Below are positions 25,915 through 34,799 of a DNA stretch of 64,000 bases, one piece after another. The first letter of the stretch is position 1, and each line of letters begins with the position of its first letter. Source of the DNA: Pseudanabaena yagii GIHE-NHR1 (GTDB lineage Bacteria > Cyanobacteriota > Cyanobacteriia > Pseudanabaenales > Pseudanabaenaceae); contig NZ_JAAVJL010000001.1 of the NCBI RefSeq assembly GCF_012863495.1, positions 3,405,501 through 3,469,500 on the forward strand. Direction: 5' to 3'. The notes under the pieces were generated by a model. The model was not told the DNA's origin, ran no database searches, and worked only from the letters and a program-made list of their open reading frames with translations. Made by a program: the position numbers and the translations under genes.

Positions 25915-27465
25915 CTATCCCCGAATGACGATAATCTCTCGACCTGCGGGACTAATGACATTTTCAGTGGTAGTGCGATCACTTAGAGGCGGCAAACCAG
26001 AACGGCGATCAAAGATCACCAACCAACCCGTATCCAAACTCAACCCCGACAAATACTTATCGATCTGCGGCAAACCTTCCTTAAGCGGATCAGGTCTTTT
26101 ATCCGCCCAAACCTTCAACTCCATTGCCAAAGTTTGTTTACCATAGCGCAAACAAATATCCATCTTACCCGAACCGATCGCATATTCCCTTTCCAACGAG
26201 CCGTTAACATTAACCACCCGATGCAAAAATGCCATCATCACCAGATGAGGCGCAATTTCTGGATAATTAGCACTCTTGAACAATGGCTCACCATGTTGTC
26301 TCCAGAACTTGAGAAAAGCTTCAAGCAGGACTTGAGCATTGAGACTTCCATCAGGATTTAACCAACTAGGTTGAATCATCGGTAGACTATCCTGCACCCC
26401 TTGAGATAAACCCCTAGGAATCACTTCTTGATAGATGGGATTCGCAATCTTCAAACCACCTTCCTGACTCCGCACCACTAACCCCAAGTCTAACAAATAG
26501 CGGCGGTCGTCATCTGGGGTATCTCCTAACTCTAAGCCAGATAAAATTGGTTGGATGATCGCTCTGACTCTATCTTCTCTCAATCTTTCAGCAAGACTAT
26601 CCAAATGAGTATCCTGTCTCTTAATCAGAATCTCCTTAGCCTCATTTACCAAATCAGCCGTAATCGGAATTGCAGGATCTTTCGTGATATATTCCACAAT
26701 TTCCTTAGCGATCGCATTCACCAACCAAGGCTGACCCTGAGTCAAATGAAAAGCTAAATCAACAGCTTCAGGAGTAAATATCTGTCCTGTGGCATCCGTA
26801 TGCTGCTGATAAAGATTTCTCACATCTTCAAGCGTAAAGTTACTCAGAGTAAAAGAACGCACTTTGATATTAAAAGGACTAGAAGTATTTAGGCGGTCGC
26901 TTCCTCCTGATGCATACTTATAATCCCGTACATCGCGCATCCCCACTAATGCAACTGACTGCGGAAATCCCTTGGGACGGCGTGGAAATCCAGATCTAAT
27001 TTGCCGAAGTACAGAAACTAGAGTCTCATCACTCAAAGCATCAATTTCATCGAGAAACACCACTAATGGTCGTGACGACTCCTGTGTCCATGCTGCCAAA
27101 AAAGCACCAATGTGACGACCTGATTCTCCTAAAATTCTATGACTGGGGTGCAACTCTGGCGGTAAATAAAACTTAATTGCATCCTGCCACTCATCCAAAA
27201 TTGCTCGACCTGCTAATTTTGGGTCATGGGAAAATACAGCCCCTACTTCCAGTGATAACATAACCGCCGTATATTGACCGCTAGCCGTTAACTCTTGAGC
27301 AAGTGCCAACATAGCTGTAGTCTTACCCACCTGCCTTGGTGCATGGATCACAAAATAGTTTTCCTGAGCAATTAGTTGTTTGATTTCAGGTAAGCGGTCA
27401 GTAGCTGACAACATGTAGTGAATGTCAGGCTTACAAGGACCAGCAGTATTAAACCATTTGGGCAT
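25915..27465 (-). CDS. AAA-type ATPase with a C-terminal PD-(D/E)XK-like domain
   Basis: From ATG 27465 the protein has 516 residues and starts MPKWFNTAGPCKPDIHYML like its relatives. The Walker A motif is HAPRQVGKTT (about 38-47) and Walker B is VVFLDEIDAL. A winged-helix-like region follows. The last 110 residues contain GKMDICLRYGKQTLAMELKV, the D-x(n)-E-x-K pattern of PD-(D/E)XK nucleases. This AAA plus nuclease-like architecture is widespread in cyanobacteria, with no firmly established role. The upstream frame to 27516 has no better start. Confidence 0.82.
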   Translation of the reverse strand: MPKWFNTAGPCKPDIHYMLSATDRLPEIKQLIAQENYFVIHAPRQVGKTTAMLALAQELTASGQYTAVMLSLEVGAVFSHDPKLAGRAILDEWQDAIKFYLPPELHPSHRILGESGRHIGAFLAAWTQESSRPLVVFLDEIDALSDETLVSVLRQIRSGFPRRPKGFPQSVALVGMRDVRDYKYASGGSDRLNTSSPFNIKVRSFTLSNFTLEDVRNLYQQHTDATGQIFTPEAVDLAFHLTQGQPWLVNAIAKEIVEYITKDPAIPITADLVNEAKEILIKRQDTHLDSLAERLREDRVRAIIQPILSGLELGDTPDDDRRYLLDLGLVVRSQEGGLKIANPIYQEVIPRGLSQGVQDSLPMIQPSWLNPDGSLNAQVLLEAFLKFWRQHGEPLFKSANYPEIAPHLVMMAFLHRVVNVNGSLEREYAIGSGKMDICLRYGKQTLAMELKVWADKRPDPLKEGLPQIDKYLSGLSLDTGWLVIFDRRSGLPPLSDRTTTENVISPAGREIIVIRG

Positions 27466-27861
27466 GACGACAACTAAACTAACGGGCAGAGATACCCCTT
27501 CAATATATCGCAACAATCAAAGTAAAGCCCTCAAACCTTGAATTTACGTTGAGCAGTAATGAGTATTTATACTGGTTCGTATAAATTTAACAACAAATTA
27601 TCCTGTGGCTATCTCTCTATCTTTCTGAAGATGTTGCGATCGCTTAAAATTGAAGTTTACAATGAGGCTGATCATATCTATTGGGAAAGAGTTCTATGAT
27701 TGTTTTCCCTGGATCTGCCATCCAAATCAAAATCAATGAAAGATCTAAATCCTAGTATATAGTGGGATTAGGGGCTCAATCTGAATAGCTGTAATTTAGT
27801 CTTACGAAAGCTAGAAATGCCTGATTCTACATGCTTCCTTAAATAGGATTTGCATAGAAAA

Positions 27862-27989
27862 TAGACTTAATCGGAAATAAAATGGCTAAAATGCTATCAA
27901 ACCTTTACCCAACAAGCATTTTATCTATTTTTTGAGCGTTCCTAAAAGCCTTGCTACATAAAGCTTCCAGTTATTTCCGATTAAGTCTA
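27862..27989. mobile_element. 128-bp MITE-like element with perfect terminal inverted repeats
   Basis: The ends are perfect inverted repeats: TAGACTTAATCGGAAATAA (27862-27880) and its complement at 27971-27989. If the outermost TA is the duplicated target, the repeats are 17 bp, as in IS630/mariner-type MITEs. There is no coding frame inside. It lies in the gene-free stretch 27517-28064; the rest of that stretch shows nothing I can name. Confidence 0.8.
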
Positions 27990-28064
27990 GTAGCTAACGT
28001 CATCAGATTGAGGTCGCCCCCCTTTGCTTTCCCTCCCGAAATTCGTAGCTAGATGATATGAATC

Positions 28065-28415
28065 TCAATAAAAAGTATCTTGTGTTATCAACTCTGCCAG
28101 TTGTTGTTCGAGTTCTACTGAATCAATCAGGTTGATTTCTAGCATCACGCGCTCTAGTGCCAAAAGCCAACGCTGATAATAGTTCCAGCTTGGGTCATCG
28201 AGGGCATGTGAGGACTCCCACTCTCCAATTGACGTAATCAATTGCTGTCGAAAGTCTTCCCATTCGTAATGACCTTTTTTGGAGAGGGCGATCGCGATTC
28301 CAAAAGCGCGACCTTCCCAAGAATCTTCAAAAAACAGTTCGCCATCACATCGGGGTGGTGAGTCCTTTCTGCCTAGCATACTAGTCGCGGCAAAATGCTC
28401 AAATTGAGTTTGCAT
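28065..28415 (-). CDS. Nitrile hydratase accessory protein
   Basis: The 116-residue protein, from ATG 28415 with AAAGGAG six bases upstream, resembles the N-terminal part of the beta subunit and the family of small nitrile hydratase accessory proteins (GELFFEDSWEGRAFGIAIAL, YEWEDFRQQLI). Such proteins help insert the metal into the alpha subunit. A longer frame to 28499 lacks a ribosome site. It follows nthA by 173 bp, a gap that holds a 12-bp inverted repeat, and is the last gene of the nitrile hydratase group. Confidence 0.85.
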   Translation of the reverse strand: MQTQFEHFAATSMLGRKDSPPRCDGELFFEDSWEGRAFGIAIALSKKGHYEWEDFRQQLITSIGEWESSHALDDPSWNYYQRWLLALERVMLEINLIDSVELEQQLAELITQDTFY

Positions 28416-28487
28416 TGGTTGCTCCTTTAAGCAATTGAGGGCTTGAAAGATGAACTGTTGATCTTTCGTTGATCGGCTTAGCCATAT

Positions 28488-28535
28488 TCCACAAGTCATC
28501 CGCTTACTTTTTAATGGAAGTGAATGACTTGTGGA
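28488..28535. promoter_or_regulatory. 12-bp inverted repeat between nthA and the accessory gene
   Basis: TCCACAAGTCAT (28488-28499) and ATGACTTGTGGA (28524-28535) form a stem with a 24-base loop. It could be an RNA processing or attenuation site that lowers expression of the accessory gene, or a DNA-binding site. The role is inferred. Confidence 0.45.
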
Positions 28536-28588
28536 GGATAAGTGTTGTGGGTGGGATAAAAAGCGAGCTAATAGGTATTAGGCGATAG

Positions 28589-29212
28589 TTACGCTACCTT
28601 AATTTTGCCAACTCCCATCATTGATTCGGGCGTAACTATTGCCGCTAACTGGCTTTCGCTCATGCCTGCTGTGCCTTCTGGTCTCTCTGGCAATACCGAC
28701 CAACGAATTTGGGCGCTACTATCCCAGACTTTAATTTCGACGGCGGGATCGATCACTAAGCCAAATTCTTTCAGGACGGCACGAGGTTCGCGCACGGCTC
28801 TGGCTCGGAAGGTTGGATCTTTGAACCAGTAGGGTGGTAATCCCAAAGTAGGCCAAGGGTAGCAAGAACATAGGGTACAGACAATCAAGTTATGGACTGT
28901 AGGCGTATTTTCAACAATCTTGAGGTGTTCACCCTCGGCTCCAGACATGCCAGGGGGGAATTTCATCTCAGCGATCGCGGCATTAGCGTCTTTTAACAAG
29001 CGCATTTTAAAGCTCGGATCAACCCAAGCCCGCGCCACAATCTTGGCTCCATTAAACGGTCCCATCTCTGTTTTGAAGTACTTCAAAACCTGATCGACGG
29101 TGGAACCTGTAATCACTCCTTTCTTCACCAGCAGCGCCTCTAAGGCGTGAACGCGTGCCGCACTGTAGGCTTCTCGATCGGTACTGTACTTAAAATGCTC
29201 GTATCCACTCAT
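28589..29212 (-). CDS. nthA: Nitrile hydratase alpha subunit, cobalt type
   Basis: The 207-residue protein carries the metal site C112-T-L-C-S-C117 (VCTLCSC). Threonine at the second position is the known mark of cobalt enzymes, while iron enzymes have serine. With the beta subunit it hydrates nitriles to amides in the cytoplasm; two of the cysteines are expected to be oxidised to sulfenic and sulfinic acids. It starts 12 bp after the beta gene stop, the beta-alpha order found in cobalt nitrile hydratase operons. Confidence 0.95.
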   Translation of the reverse strand: MSGYEHFKYSTDREAYSAARVHALEALLVKKGVITGSTVDQVLKYFKTEMGPFNGAKIVARAWVDPSFKMRLLKDANAAIAEMKFPPGMSGAEGEHLKIVENTPTVHNLIVCTLCSCYPWPTLGLPPYWFKDPTFRARAVREPRAVLKEFGLVIDPAVEIKVWDSSAQIRWSVLPERPEGTAGMSESQLAAIVTPESMMGVGKIKVA

Positions 29213-29224
29213 AAAATGATAACC

Positions 29225-29974
29225 TCAAACGGATTCAAGATAGGTTTCAAACAGATCGTCGTAATAGGTTGAATTTGGATCACTCTTGGCAGTTCCCCAA
29301 ATATCTGCTGGACTAAAGGCAACAAGATAGACAGGCATCGGTTCGCCGATTCCATCTGGACCAGTAGAAAAGAAATAGGTGTAGGCATCTGGATAGACTA
29401 AGTAAACGGTGCCCGTTTTGCCTCGGAGATGGCCCGGTAGGCGAGTGTGATCCACGACAATCGGATCTTTGACCTTAACTTTGCTGCCAACGGCAAATTT
29501 AGGTTTGGTAGTCAATTCTCGCTTGGGTGAATCACCTTCCCGCAGGTAGCGAATCACTTGGGTGTCGATCGCTGGATTACCCCCAGCAGGTGGGGTGAAG
29601 CTAGTAGGCTTTGGGCTAGATAGATAACTAGCAGTAGCAGCGTCGAGTTCGGCCTCGGTGACATAACCCTTCTCGATAAAAAATCCAGAGATTCCACCTA
29701 ACCATTTTTCGTAATAGCGTAGCCGAAAGTAGTCAAAAGGTTGCATGCCTTCGGCTCCTGTACGTAGGTGACCCCAAGTCCAAAAGTCCTTGAATTTGGT
29801 GGGTACCTGCTTAATTGGATACTTGGGAATCGCCTGATCCAAGTGATTACTCAGCGCCATCATAGCGACGTGAATGCCAAAAATACGCTTTTCCCACTCC
29901 TCCACAAATACTTTCTTCTCAACACTCACAGGACCGAGATTCTCGATACCTCCTAAATAATGCTGCAATTTCAT
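29225..29974 (-). CDS. nthB: Nitrile hydratase beta subunit
   Basis: The 249-residue protein starts MKLQHYLGGIENLGPVSVEK, with FVEEWEKRIFGIHVAM, and has the C-terminal SH3-like barrel typical of the subunit (VGSKVKVKDPIVVDHTRLPG, then GKTGTVYLVYPDAYTYF). It forms the heterodimer with nthA and shapes the active site through conserved arginines. It lies 39 bp downstream of the CobW-type gene, in the same direction. Confidence 0.95.
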   Translation of the reverse strand: MKLQHYLGGIENLGPVSVEKKVFVEEWEKRIFGIHVAMMALSNHLDQAIPKYPIKQVPTKFKDFWTWGHLRTGAEGMQPFDYFRLRYYEKWLGGISGFFIEKGYVTEAELDAATASYLSSPKPTSFTPPAGGNPAIDTQVIRYLREGDSPKRELTTKPKFAVGSKVKVKDPIVVDHTRLPGHLRGKTGTVYLVYPDAYTYFFSTGPDGIGEPMPVYLVAFSPADIWGTAKSDPNSTYYDDLFETYLESV

Positions 29975-30013
29975 TCAGTTATCCTCCTCTACTTATTGAG
30001 ATTTAGTTAGATC

Positions 30014-31000
30014 CTAGCCACCGACTTCAACTGGGACTTCTAGGCGACAAGCCTGAAAATCCGCTTTTAAGATCTGTTCATCCAAATTACGACCAATGAA
30101 CACCAGTTCGTTTTGGCGTACTTCCTCAGATCTCCACGGCTTACCGGGTCTACCGTCGAGAGTCATGTGGACACCTTGAAAGACAAAACGCCGATCTGCG
30201 TCATCCAAATTCAAAATGCCCTTCATGCGGAAGATATCTGCACCTTGTTCTTGGACGAGTTGGTAAAGCCAACGGTTAACTTCGGTACTGCTGTAACTAC
30301 CAGTAGTAGTAATGGAGACGGACGATATTGACGAATCATGTACATGGGTATCCTCTGTCAAAAACTGTGGATCGATACTCAGTGCTTGTTTGAGGTCAAA
30401 GGCATTTAAACCGAGTAATTGATCGAGGTCAATGTCACAATTCAGAGTTCTATATAGTTTGGCAATCGCATTCATACCACGCACGCGTTTTTCTAGTTCT
30501 TCCAGAATGGTTGGCGATACCAAATCAATCTTATTTAAAATCACGACATCAGCAAATGCAATTTGCTCCTGAGCTTCACTACTTTCCCAGTGATCCCAGA
30601 TGTGCTTAGCATCGACTACTGTAACTACCGCATCTAGGACTGTTTCTGCATAAAGCACCTCATCGACAAAGAAAGACTGAATAACGGGAGCGGGATCGGC
30701 TAATCCAGTTGTTTCGATTACTAGAACATCAAACTGATCACGACGTTCTAGCAGCTTGCCAATCATTCGGATTAAGTCGCCTCTGACGGTGCAACAAATG
30801 CATCCGTTATTCATCTCAAAGATTTCCTCATCGGTTCCAATCACAAGTTGGTGATCAATTCCGACTTCGCCAAATTCATTCACAATTACAGCAACTTTCT
30901 GACCATGATCAGCTGTCAAAATATGATTCAGTAGAGTGGTTTTTCCAGCCCCAAGATATCCCGTCAATACCGTTATGGGAATTTTACGTAATCCTGACAT
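30014..31000 (-). CDS. CobW/P47K-type metallochaperone GTPase
   Basis: The 328-residue protein has the P-loop GYLGAGKT (14-21), the metal-binding C67-I-C-C70 motif (GCICC), a switch ETTGLADP and the base-recognition motif NKID. The C-terminal CobW domain follows from about residue 215. CobW-type proteins deliver metal to specific targets; P47K relatives activate nitrile hydratases. Position between the FGE-like gene and nthB supports delivery of cobalt to this enzyme. That partner assignment is inference. Confidence 0.93.
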   Translation of the reverse strand: MSGLRKIPITVLTGYLGAGKTTLLNHILTADHGQKVAVIVNEFGEVGIDHQLVIGTDEEIFEMNNGCICCTVRGDLIRMIGKLLERRDQFDVLVIETTGLADPAPVIQSFFVDEVLYAETVLDAVVTVVDAKHIWDHWESSEAQEQIAFADVVILNKIDLVSPTILEELEKRVRGMNAIAKLYRTLNCDIDLDQLLGLNAFDLKQALSIDPQFLTEDTHVHDSSISSVSITTTGSYSSTEVNRWLYQLVQEQGADIFRMKGILNLDDADRRFVFQGVHMTLDGRPGKPWRSEEVRQNELVFIGRNLDEQILKADFQACRLEVPVEVGG

Positions 31001-31017
31001 GTCAAACTTCCTTTAGA

Positions 31018-31974
31018 CTACACATGCACAACTCGAAATCCAATCATGCGATTTAAACCATCCGCAGGATAGCCAGATCGACTAGCTGATCGAACCTGCG
31101 AAGGAGTATCAGCCCAACTACCGCCCCGAAGAGATCGCAAAGCCGACTGTCCGTCCTTGATCCATACCTGACCTTGGGTGGGAGCACCTTTATAGTCGTT
31201 ATGCCAATGGTCGGCGCACCATTCCCATACATTGCCGTGCATGTCGTTTAATCCAAAGGCATTAGAACCGAAATTCCCAACTGGTGTTGTTTCGGGTAGA
31301 TAGGCTGCGGCGGGTTCTGCCGCATAGGCAAATTGGGTATTGTAGTTGGCTAACTCAGAGGTGAGCGTAAGACCTGTTGCAAAAGGGGTGCTCATACCCG
31401 CTCGGCAGGCATATTCCCATTCGGATTCGCTAGGTAGGCGGTAGGTCTTACTGGTGTAATGTGACAGCCGATCACAAAACTCCACTGCCTCTAGCCAAGA
31501 AACGGACTCGACAGGGCGATCAGCCCCAACAAAATGAGCAGGCTGGGCTAGCAACGGTCGATTGATTTGGGGCAGTTGAGCGACTGCCTGCCATTGCGCT
31601 TGGGTGATTGGATACCTAGACATAAAAAAGGGTTTCAGTGCGACCCAGTGAGCAGGTAACTCCTGAGCTGATTTTTGACCATTTGAGGTTTCCCCCATCA
31701 CAAATCTTCCTTCAGGAATCGCCACCATGGTTAGGCTGGATGTTTCCCCTAACTCAGTGCTAAAAAAGTGGGCTTGCCGAGTTTGCCGATCAACTTCCTG
31801 ACCACGACGGTCAACGATCGGCACTTCAAACTCAAAAGAGCTTAGGAGATCCTTCGTGCTTTTGGAATGGCTCTCCGACCGACCTAACGTGGTTGCTAAG
31901 CCCTGAGGCGCTAAGCTACAGACCAAGCCCAAACCACTCAAACTGGCATATTGAATTAACCGTCGTCTTTTCAC
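31018..31974 (-). CDS. Formylglycine-generating-enzyme/SUMF1-like protein with a signal sequence
   Basis: The 318-residue protein begins MKRRRLIQYASLSGLGLVCS, a possible twin-arginine or Sec signal, with cleavage near residue 27. The SUMF1 domain runs from about 85: GRFVMGETS, FFMSRYPITQAQWQAV, RLPSESEWEYACRAG, GNVWEWCADHW, LRGGSWAD and the final IGFRVVHV. SUMF1 domains oxidise cysteine in sulfatases or act as structural folds in other enzymes. Lying 17 bp upstream of the CobW gene, it may belong to the nitrile hydratase operon; its job there is unknown. Confidence 0.87.
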   Translation of the reverse strand: MKRRRLIQYASLSGLGLVCSLAPQGLATTLGRSESHSKSTKDLLSSFEFEVPIVDRRGQEVDRQTRQAHFFSTELGETSSLTMVAIPEGRFVMGETSNGQKSAQELPAHWVALKPFFMSRYPITQAQWQAVAQLPQINRPLLAQPAHFVGADRPVESVSWLEAVEFCDRLSHYTSKTYRLPSESEWEYACRAGMSTPFATGLTLTSELANYNTQFAYAAEPAAAYLPETTPVGNFGSNAFGLNDMHGNVWEWCADHWHNDYKGAPTQGQVWIKDGQSALRSLRGGSWADTPSQVRSASRSGYPADGLNRMIGFRVVHV

Positions 31975-32735
31975 GATGAGCTATCTCCAATCTCTTTAGA
32001 TGATGAAATGGTCAGAAAAACTTACGATCAATGAAAATCAAATCAAAAGCATTACACTAATAGGAAATACTCTTAATTAATGCTGATATAAACCCAAATC
32101 TTATTAAGATAAGAATCAATTAATTATTTTCTGGAAGCGTTTTATGTATCTAAAAAGTCATATGGTTATCATAGTAGAAACAAAAAAGTATTATGTCTTG
32201 AAAGCTACTATTTCACATCAATTATTGCGAAGTTATAGTATGGTGACTTAATAGAATATTTAAAGAATTTTACAATGTCAATTTATACACTATTTGTCTC
32301 TATGAAATACATTTCAACATTTCAAAGAGAGATTAATAGGCAGTATTGGCTGAAAATTTAAAGTTCTAGATATCAGATAATTAAGCATTGTGCTGGAGCA
32401 ATTCTTAGTCTCAAAAACTTAGATCATAAATATTTGTACTTGCGATTTCTCCAAGCTACGGCTCGAGATCTGCTAACTATATCCCTAACAAATTAACTCT
32501 GCAAAAACTCAGTTCAAATAAGATGCTAGAAAGTCTCCGATGATGCACTGTCCTATGTAGCAAAATATCACAAGTGTGGGATATTTTTGTTGCAAGTTCC
32601 TAAGTGCTTTGGTCTTCGGTGATGTGATTCATAAACACTGAAAAGAATTTGTTTAATCCCTTCCTAAAATTTCATGCCAAATGACAAAATGGCGCAGCCA
32701 TTTTGTCATTTTAAAACCCTCACTGGGTTTGTTTT
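31975..32735. other. Gene-free AT-rich spacer
   Basis: No convincing frame is seen on either strand. It should hold the promoter of the nitrile hydratase operon. The only clear structure is a perfect 15-bp stem, AAATGACAAAATGGC with its complement, at 32679-32711, which lies downstream of the DUF1636 gene and could end that transcript. Confidence 0.6.
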
Positions 32736-33170
32736 TTAATTCACCAAATTATCGCAACACCTCGGTGAATTGGTAGTATTTGGGTATGGCGGGATTCGGG
32801 CGATCGCCCCAGATCTTAATTGCTCGGGGCGATTGGCGTAGATTAACAGACCATCTGGCTTAGCGTGATACTGACCAGCACAGGTCAACACAGCTTTGGC
32901 AGTCGCTTCAACATTGGCTAAGTCAGCTATTAACCCTCCAAACAGATAGGTTTGCTTTTTGGGGGAAACGAAAGCGATCGCGCAGGCTTGGTCGCAAACG
33001 CCCATACATTCAACTGGCTGAATCGCGAAATCATCATGCAATGCCCAGTCATCATATAGAGTTTGGAGTTTCTCTAACAGCCACTCACCCTCGCTCTTAG
33101 CCATATATTGTTTGGTTTTATGGCTGCTACCACATCTCGTACAAACAAATAGAATATGTCGATCATTCAT
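32736..33170 (-). CDS. DUF1636 metal-binding (ferredoxin-like) protein
   Basis: The 144-residue protein starts HILFVCTRCGSS and has VECMGVCDQACAIAFVSP, giving the C-x2-C and C-x3-C-x3-C arrangement of DUF1636, a thioredoxin-like [2Fe-2S]-type fold. These genes often neighbour cobalt or cobalamin transport genes. The C-terminus carries extra cysteines (CC near residue 139). It is third in the minus-strand set after the CbtB-like and His-rich membrane genes. Confidence 0.82.
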   Translation of the reverse strand: MNDRHILFVCTRCGSSHKTKQYMAKSEGEWLLEKLQTLYDDWALHDDFAIQPVECMGVCDQACAIAFVSPKKQTYLFGGLIADLANVEATAKAVLTCAGQYHAKPDGLLIYANRPEQLRSGAIARIPPYPNTTNSPRCCDNLVN

Positions 33171-33322
33171 GTGTTTTGGAGTTTGTAATGATTTGCCTGC
33201 AATCCCAAATCACCCTTGCTAGGAGTATCTCAAACCAAACACGAACCAGCTTACATATGACGGGCAAAGAGCCTTGCCCCTCTTCCGATTAATCCATTAG
33301 ACTATTTCTTGCTTTGAGTACT

Positions 33323-34564
33323 CTAGGAAAAGCGACGTTGCCAATCTCGTTTGTTTGCTTGCCGTCGCCACTGCAACCACAGCCCGAGTAGCAAACCAAC
33401 CACGACACAGATGGTCAGGTAAGCGAGCGAAATCAACCGAATCCACAGAGGTGGGGCAACCCCTTCAACATCAATAGTTTGGGTTACTTGGAAGGATTGG
33501 AACTGCCGTTTAGAACCAACTTGAGGGGTCACCTCAACTTCTACAATATGGGGGGCACCATCAAAGAACTGTTCCTGCCAAGTAAATTTTCCGGCACTGT
33601 TGGGCATACCTTGATAGGCAAACGCCACCCATTCATCCTCTTTCGGCTTAGCTTTGATCCGCAAATTTACATCGGTTACAGGTTGCTGGGTTTTGGTATC
33701 GATCAAATCTACTTGGAGGTTAGTAAGTTGACCAACCATGGTCGTTTTAGTGCCCGAAAGTTTCATTTCCAACCCTTGGGATTCCCATTGGGCGGACTGC
33801 TTAGCAGACGGCTCAGAAGTTGTGTGGGAGTGTTCAGTATGAGTGTGATCGGCATGAACATGTTCTGTCTGGGCAGACGCGACGATTGCCCCCTGCGAGG
33901 GCGGCAATTCTGCACTGATATTGACCCAGAGGAGTGCCGCGATCGCGACCACAATCGCGCTATTTAGTAATAAGCGCACCCGTTGCGGGGCAATTTCTCC
34001 AGGTTTTAACGGTTGACCACTGCCAATTATCCACCCACCGACCAGTCCTGCAGCTAGTAGAATGGTCACCAAGATACCGAGGTTACGATATTTCACCCAG
34101 CTTTCTGGCACTGTTAGCGTTAGCGTTTGCTGAATCGGGGCAAAAGAGTTGGGGATAGTCGGTGTAACCTCCACCTGGAGTTGATAGTTGCCGCGAATCG
34201 GTAGCATTTGTTGCCATTCCAACTTTCCGACAGGTGCTACAGCCGTCATGTCGAGCAACGTCGTGCCTTCGACGATCGGGAAATCTGTCGTAAACCAAGG
34301 GGTGGCAGGAGGGGTTAGCAGTTGCAAGTGGATCTGAGTGTTCTTGAGTGCCTGCCCTGCGCTATCCAGAGCTTGCAGGGACAACTGCACAGGATTTTGG
34401 GGATGAATAGCTTCAGCTTCAAAAGGGCGCATCTGGCTGGCGATCGGGCTAGTCGTTAAGCGAATTGAAGGTTGTGGGGCTTGGGCGAACCCTATCCATC
34501 CCCACAAAACCACACCAAACAAACAAATTAAACCAAGCAGCGCTGAGCGCTTAAATTTTGACAT
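33323..34564 (-). CDS. Membrane protein with a histidine-rich loop, probable cobalt-handling protein
   Basis: From ATG 34564 the protein has 413 residues: a signal-like segment ending GFAQA (about 28), an extracytoplasmic beta-rich domain, two membrane segments near 160-182 and 198-215, a His-rich stretch (HVHADHTHTEHSHT), a second beta domain, and a final membrane segment before a basic tail. I do not know the family. The histidine cluster and its place between CbtB and DUF1636 genes suggest periplasmic cobalt binding. The longer frame would need a TTG start. Confidence 0.7.
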   Translation of the reverse strand: MSKFKRSALLGLICLFGVVLWGWIGFAQAPQPSIRLTTSPIASQMRPFEAEAIHPQNPVQLSLQALDSAGQALKNTQIHLQLLTPPATPWFTTDFPIVEGTTLLDMTAVAPVGKLEWQQMLPIRGNYQLQVEVTPTIPNSFAPIQQTLTLTVPESWVKYRNLGILVTILLAAGLVGGWIIGSGQPLKPGEIAPQRVRLLLNSAIVVAIAALLWVNISAELPPSQGAIVASAQTEHVHADHTHTEHSHTTSEPSAKQSAQWESQGLEMKLSGTKTTMVGQLTNLQVDLIDTKTQQPVTDVNLRIKAKPKEDEWVAFAYQGMPNSAGKFTWQEQFFDGAPHIVEVEVTPQVGSKRQFQSFQVTQTIDVEGVAPPLWIRLISLAYLTICVVVGLLLGLWLQWRRQANKRDWQRRFS

Positions 34565-34607
34565 CGCCTTATCCTGCAACTGCTAAACAACTGAGCGGAA
34601 TCTTACC

Positions 34608-34799
34608 CTAGTGGCAATTCACCAACGCTGTGTGGTGGCGAAGTGAATGTACTTTGTCATGAATGGCAGGATGGGTAGTGAAGTAAACTGTCCACAGAGT
34701 CAAGGCTATCAGAGAAACATAAAGCCCTGACTGCACTGGTACTGAGAGGATGCGGCTGGCAACTTTTTGTTGGATTGAACCATAGGTTTGAGTAGTCAT
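34608..34799 (-). CDS. cbtB: CbtB-type cobalt transporter subunit
   Basis: The 63-residue protein has one membrane segment (about 23-42, LYVSLIALTLWTVYFTTHP) followed by the histidine pattern HDKVHSLRHH and a final NCH. This single-helix, His-rich layout is the hallmark of CbtB, a small subunit of predicted cobalt transporters. CbtA, the usual partner, is not recognisable nearby; the next gene, a larger His-rich membrane protein, could take its place. It heads the cobalt set. Confidence 0.8.
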   Translation of the reverse strand: MTTQTYGSIQQKVASRILSVPVQSGLYVSLIALTLWTVYFTTHPAIHDKVHSLRHHTALVNCH

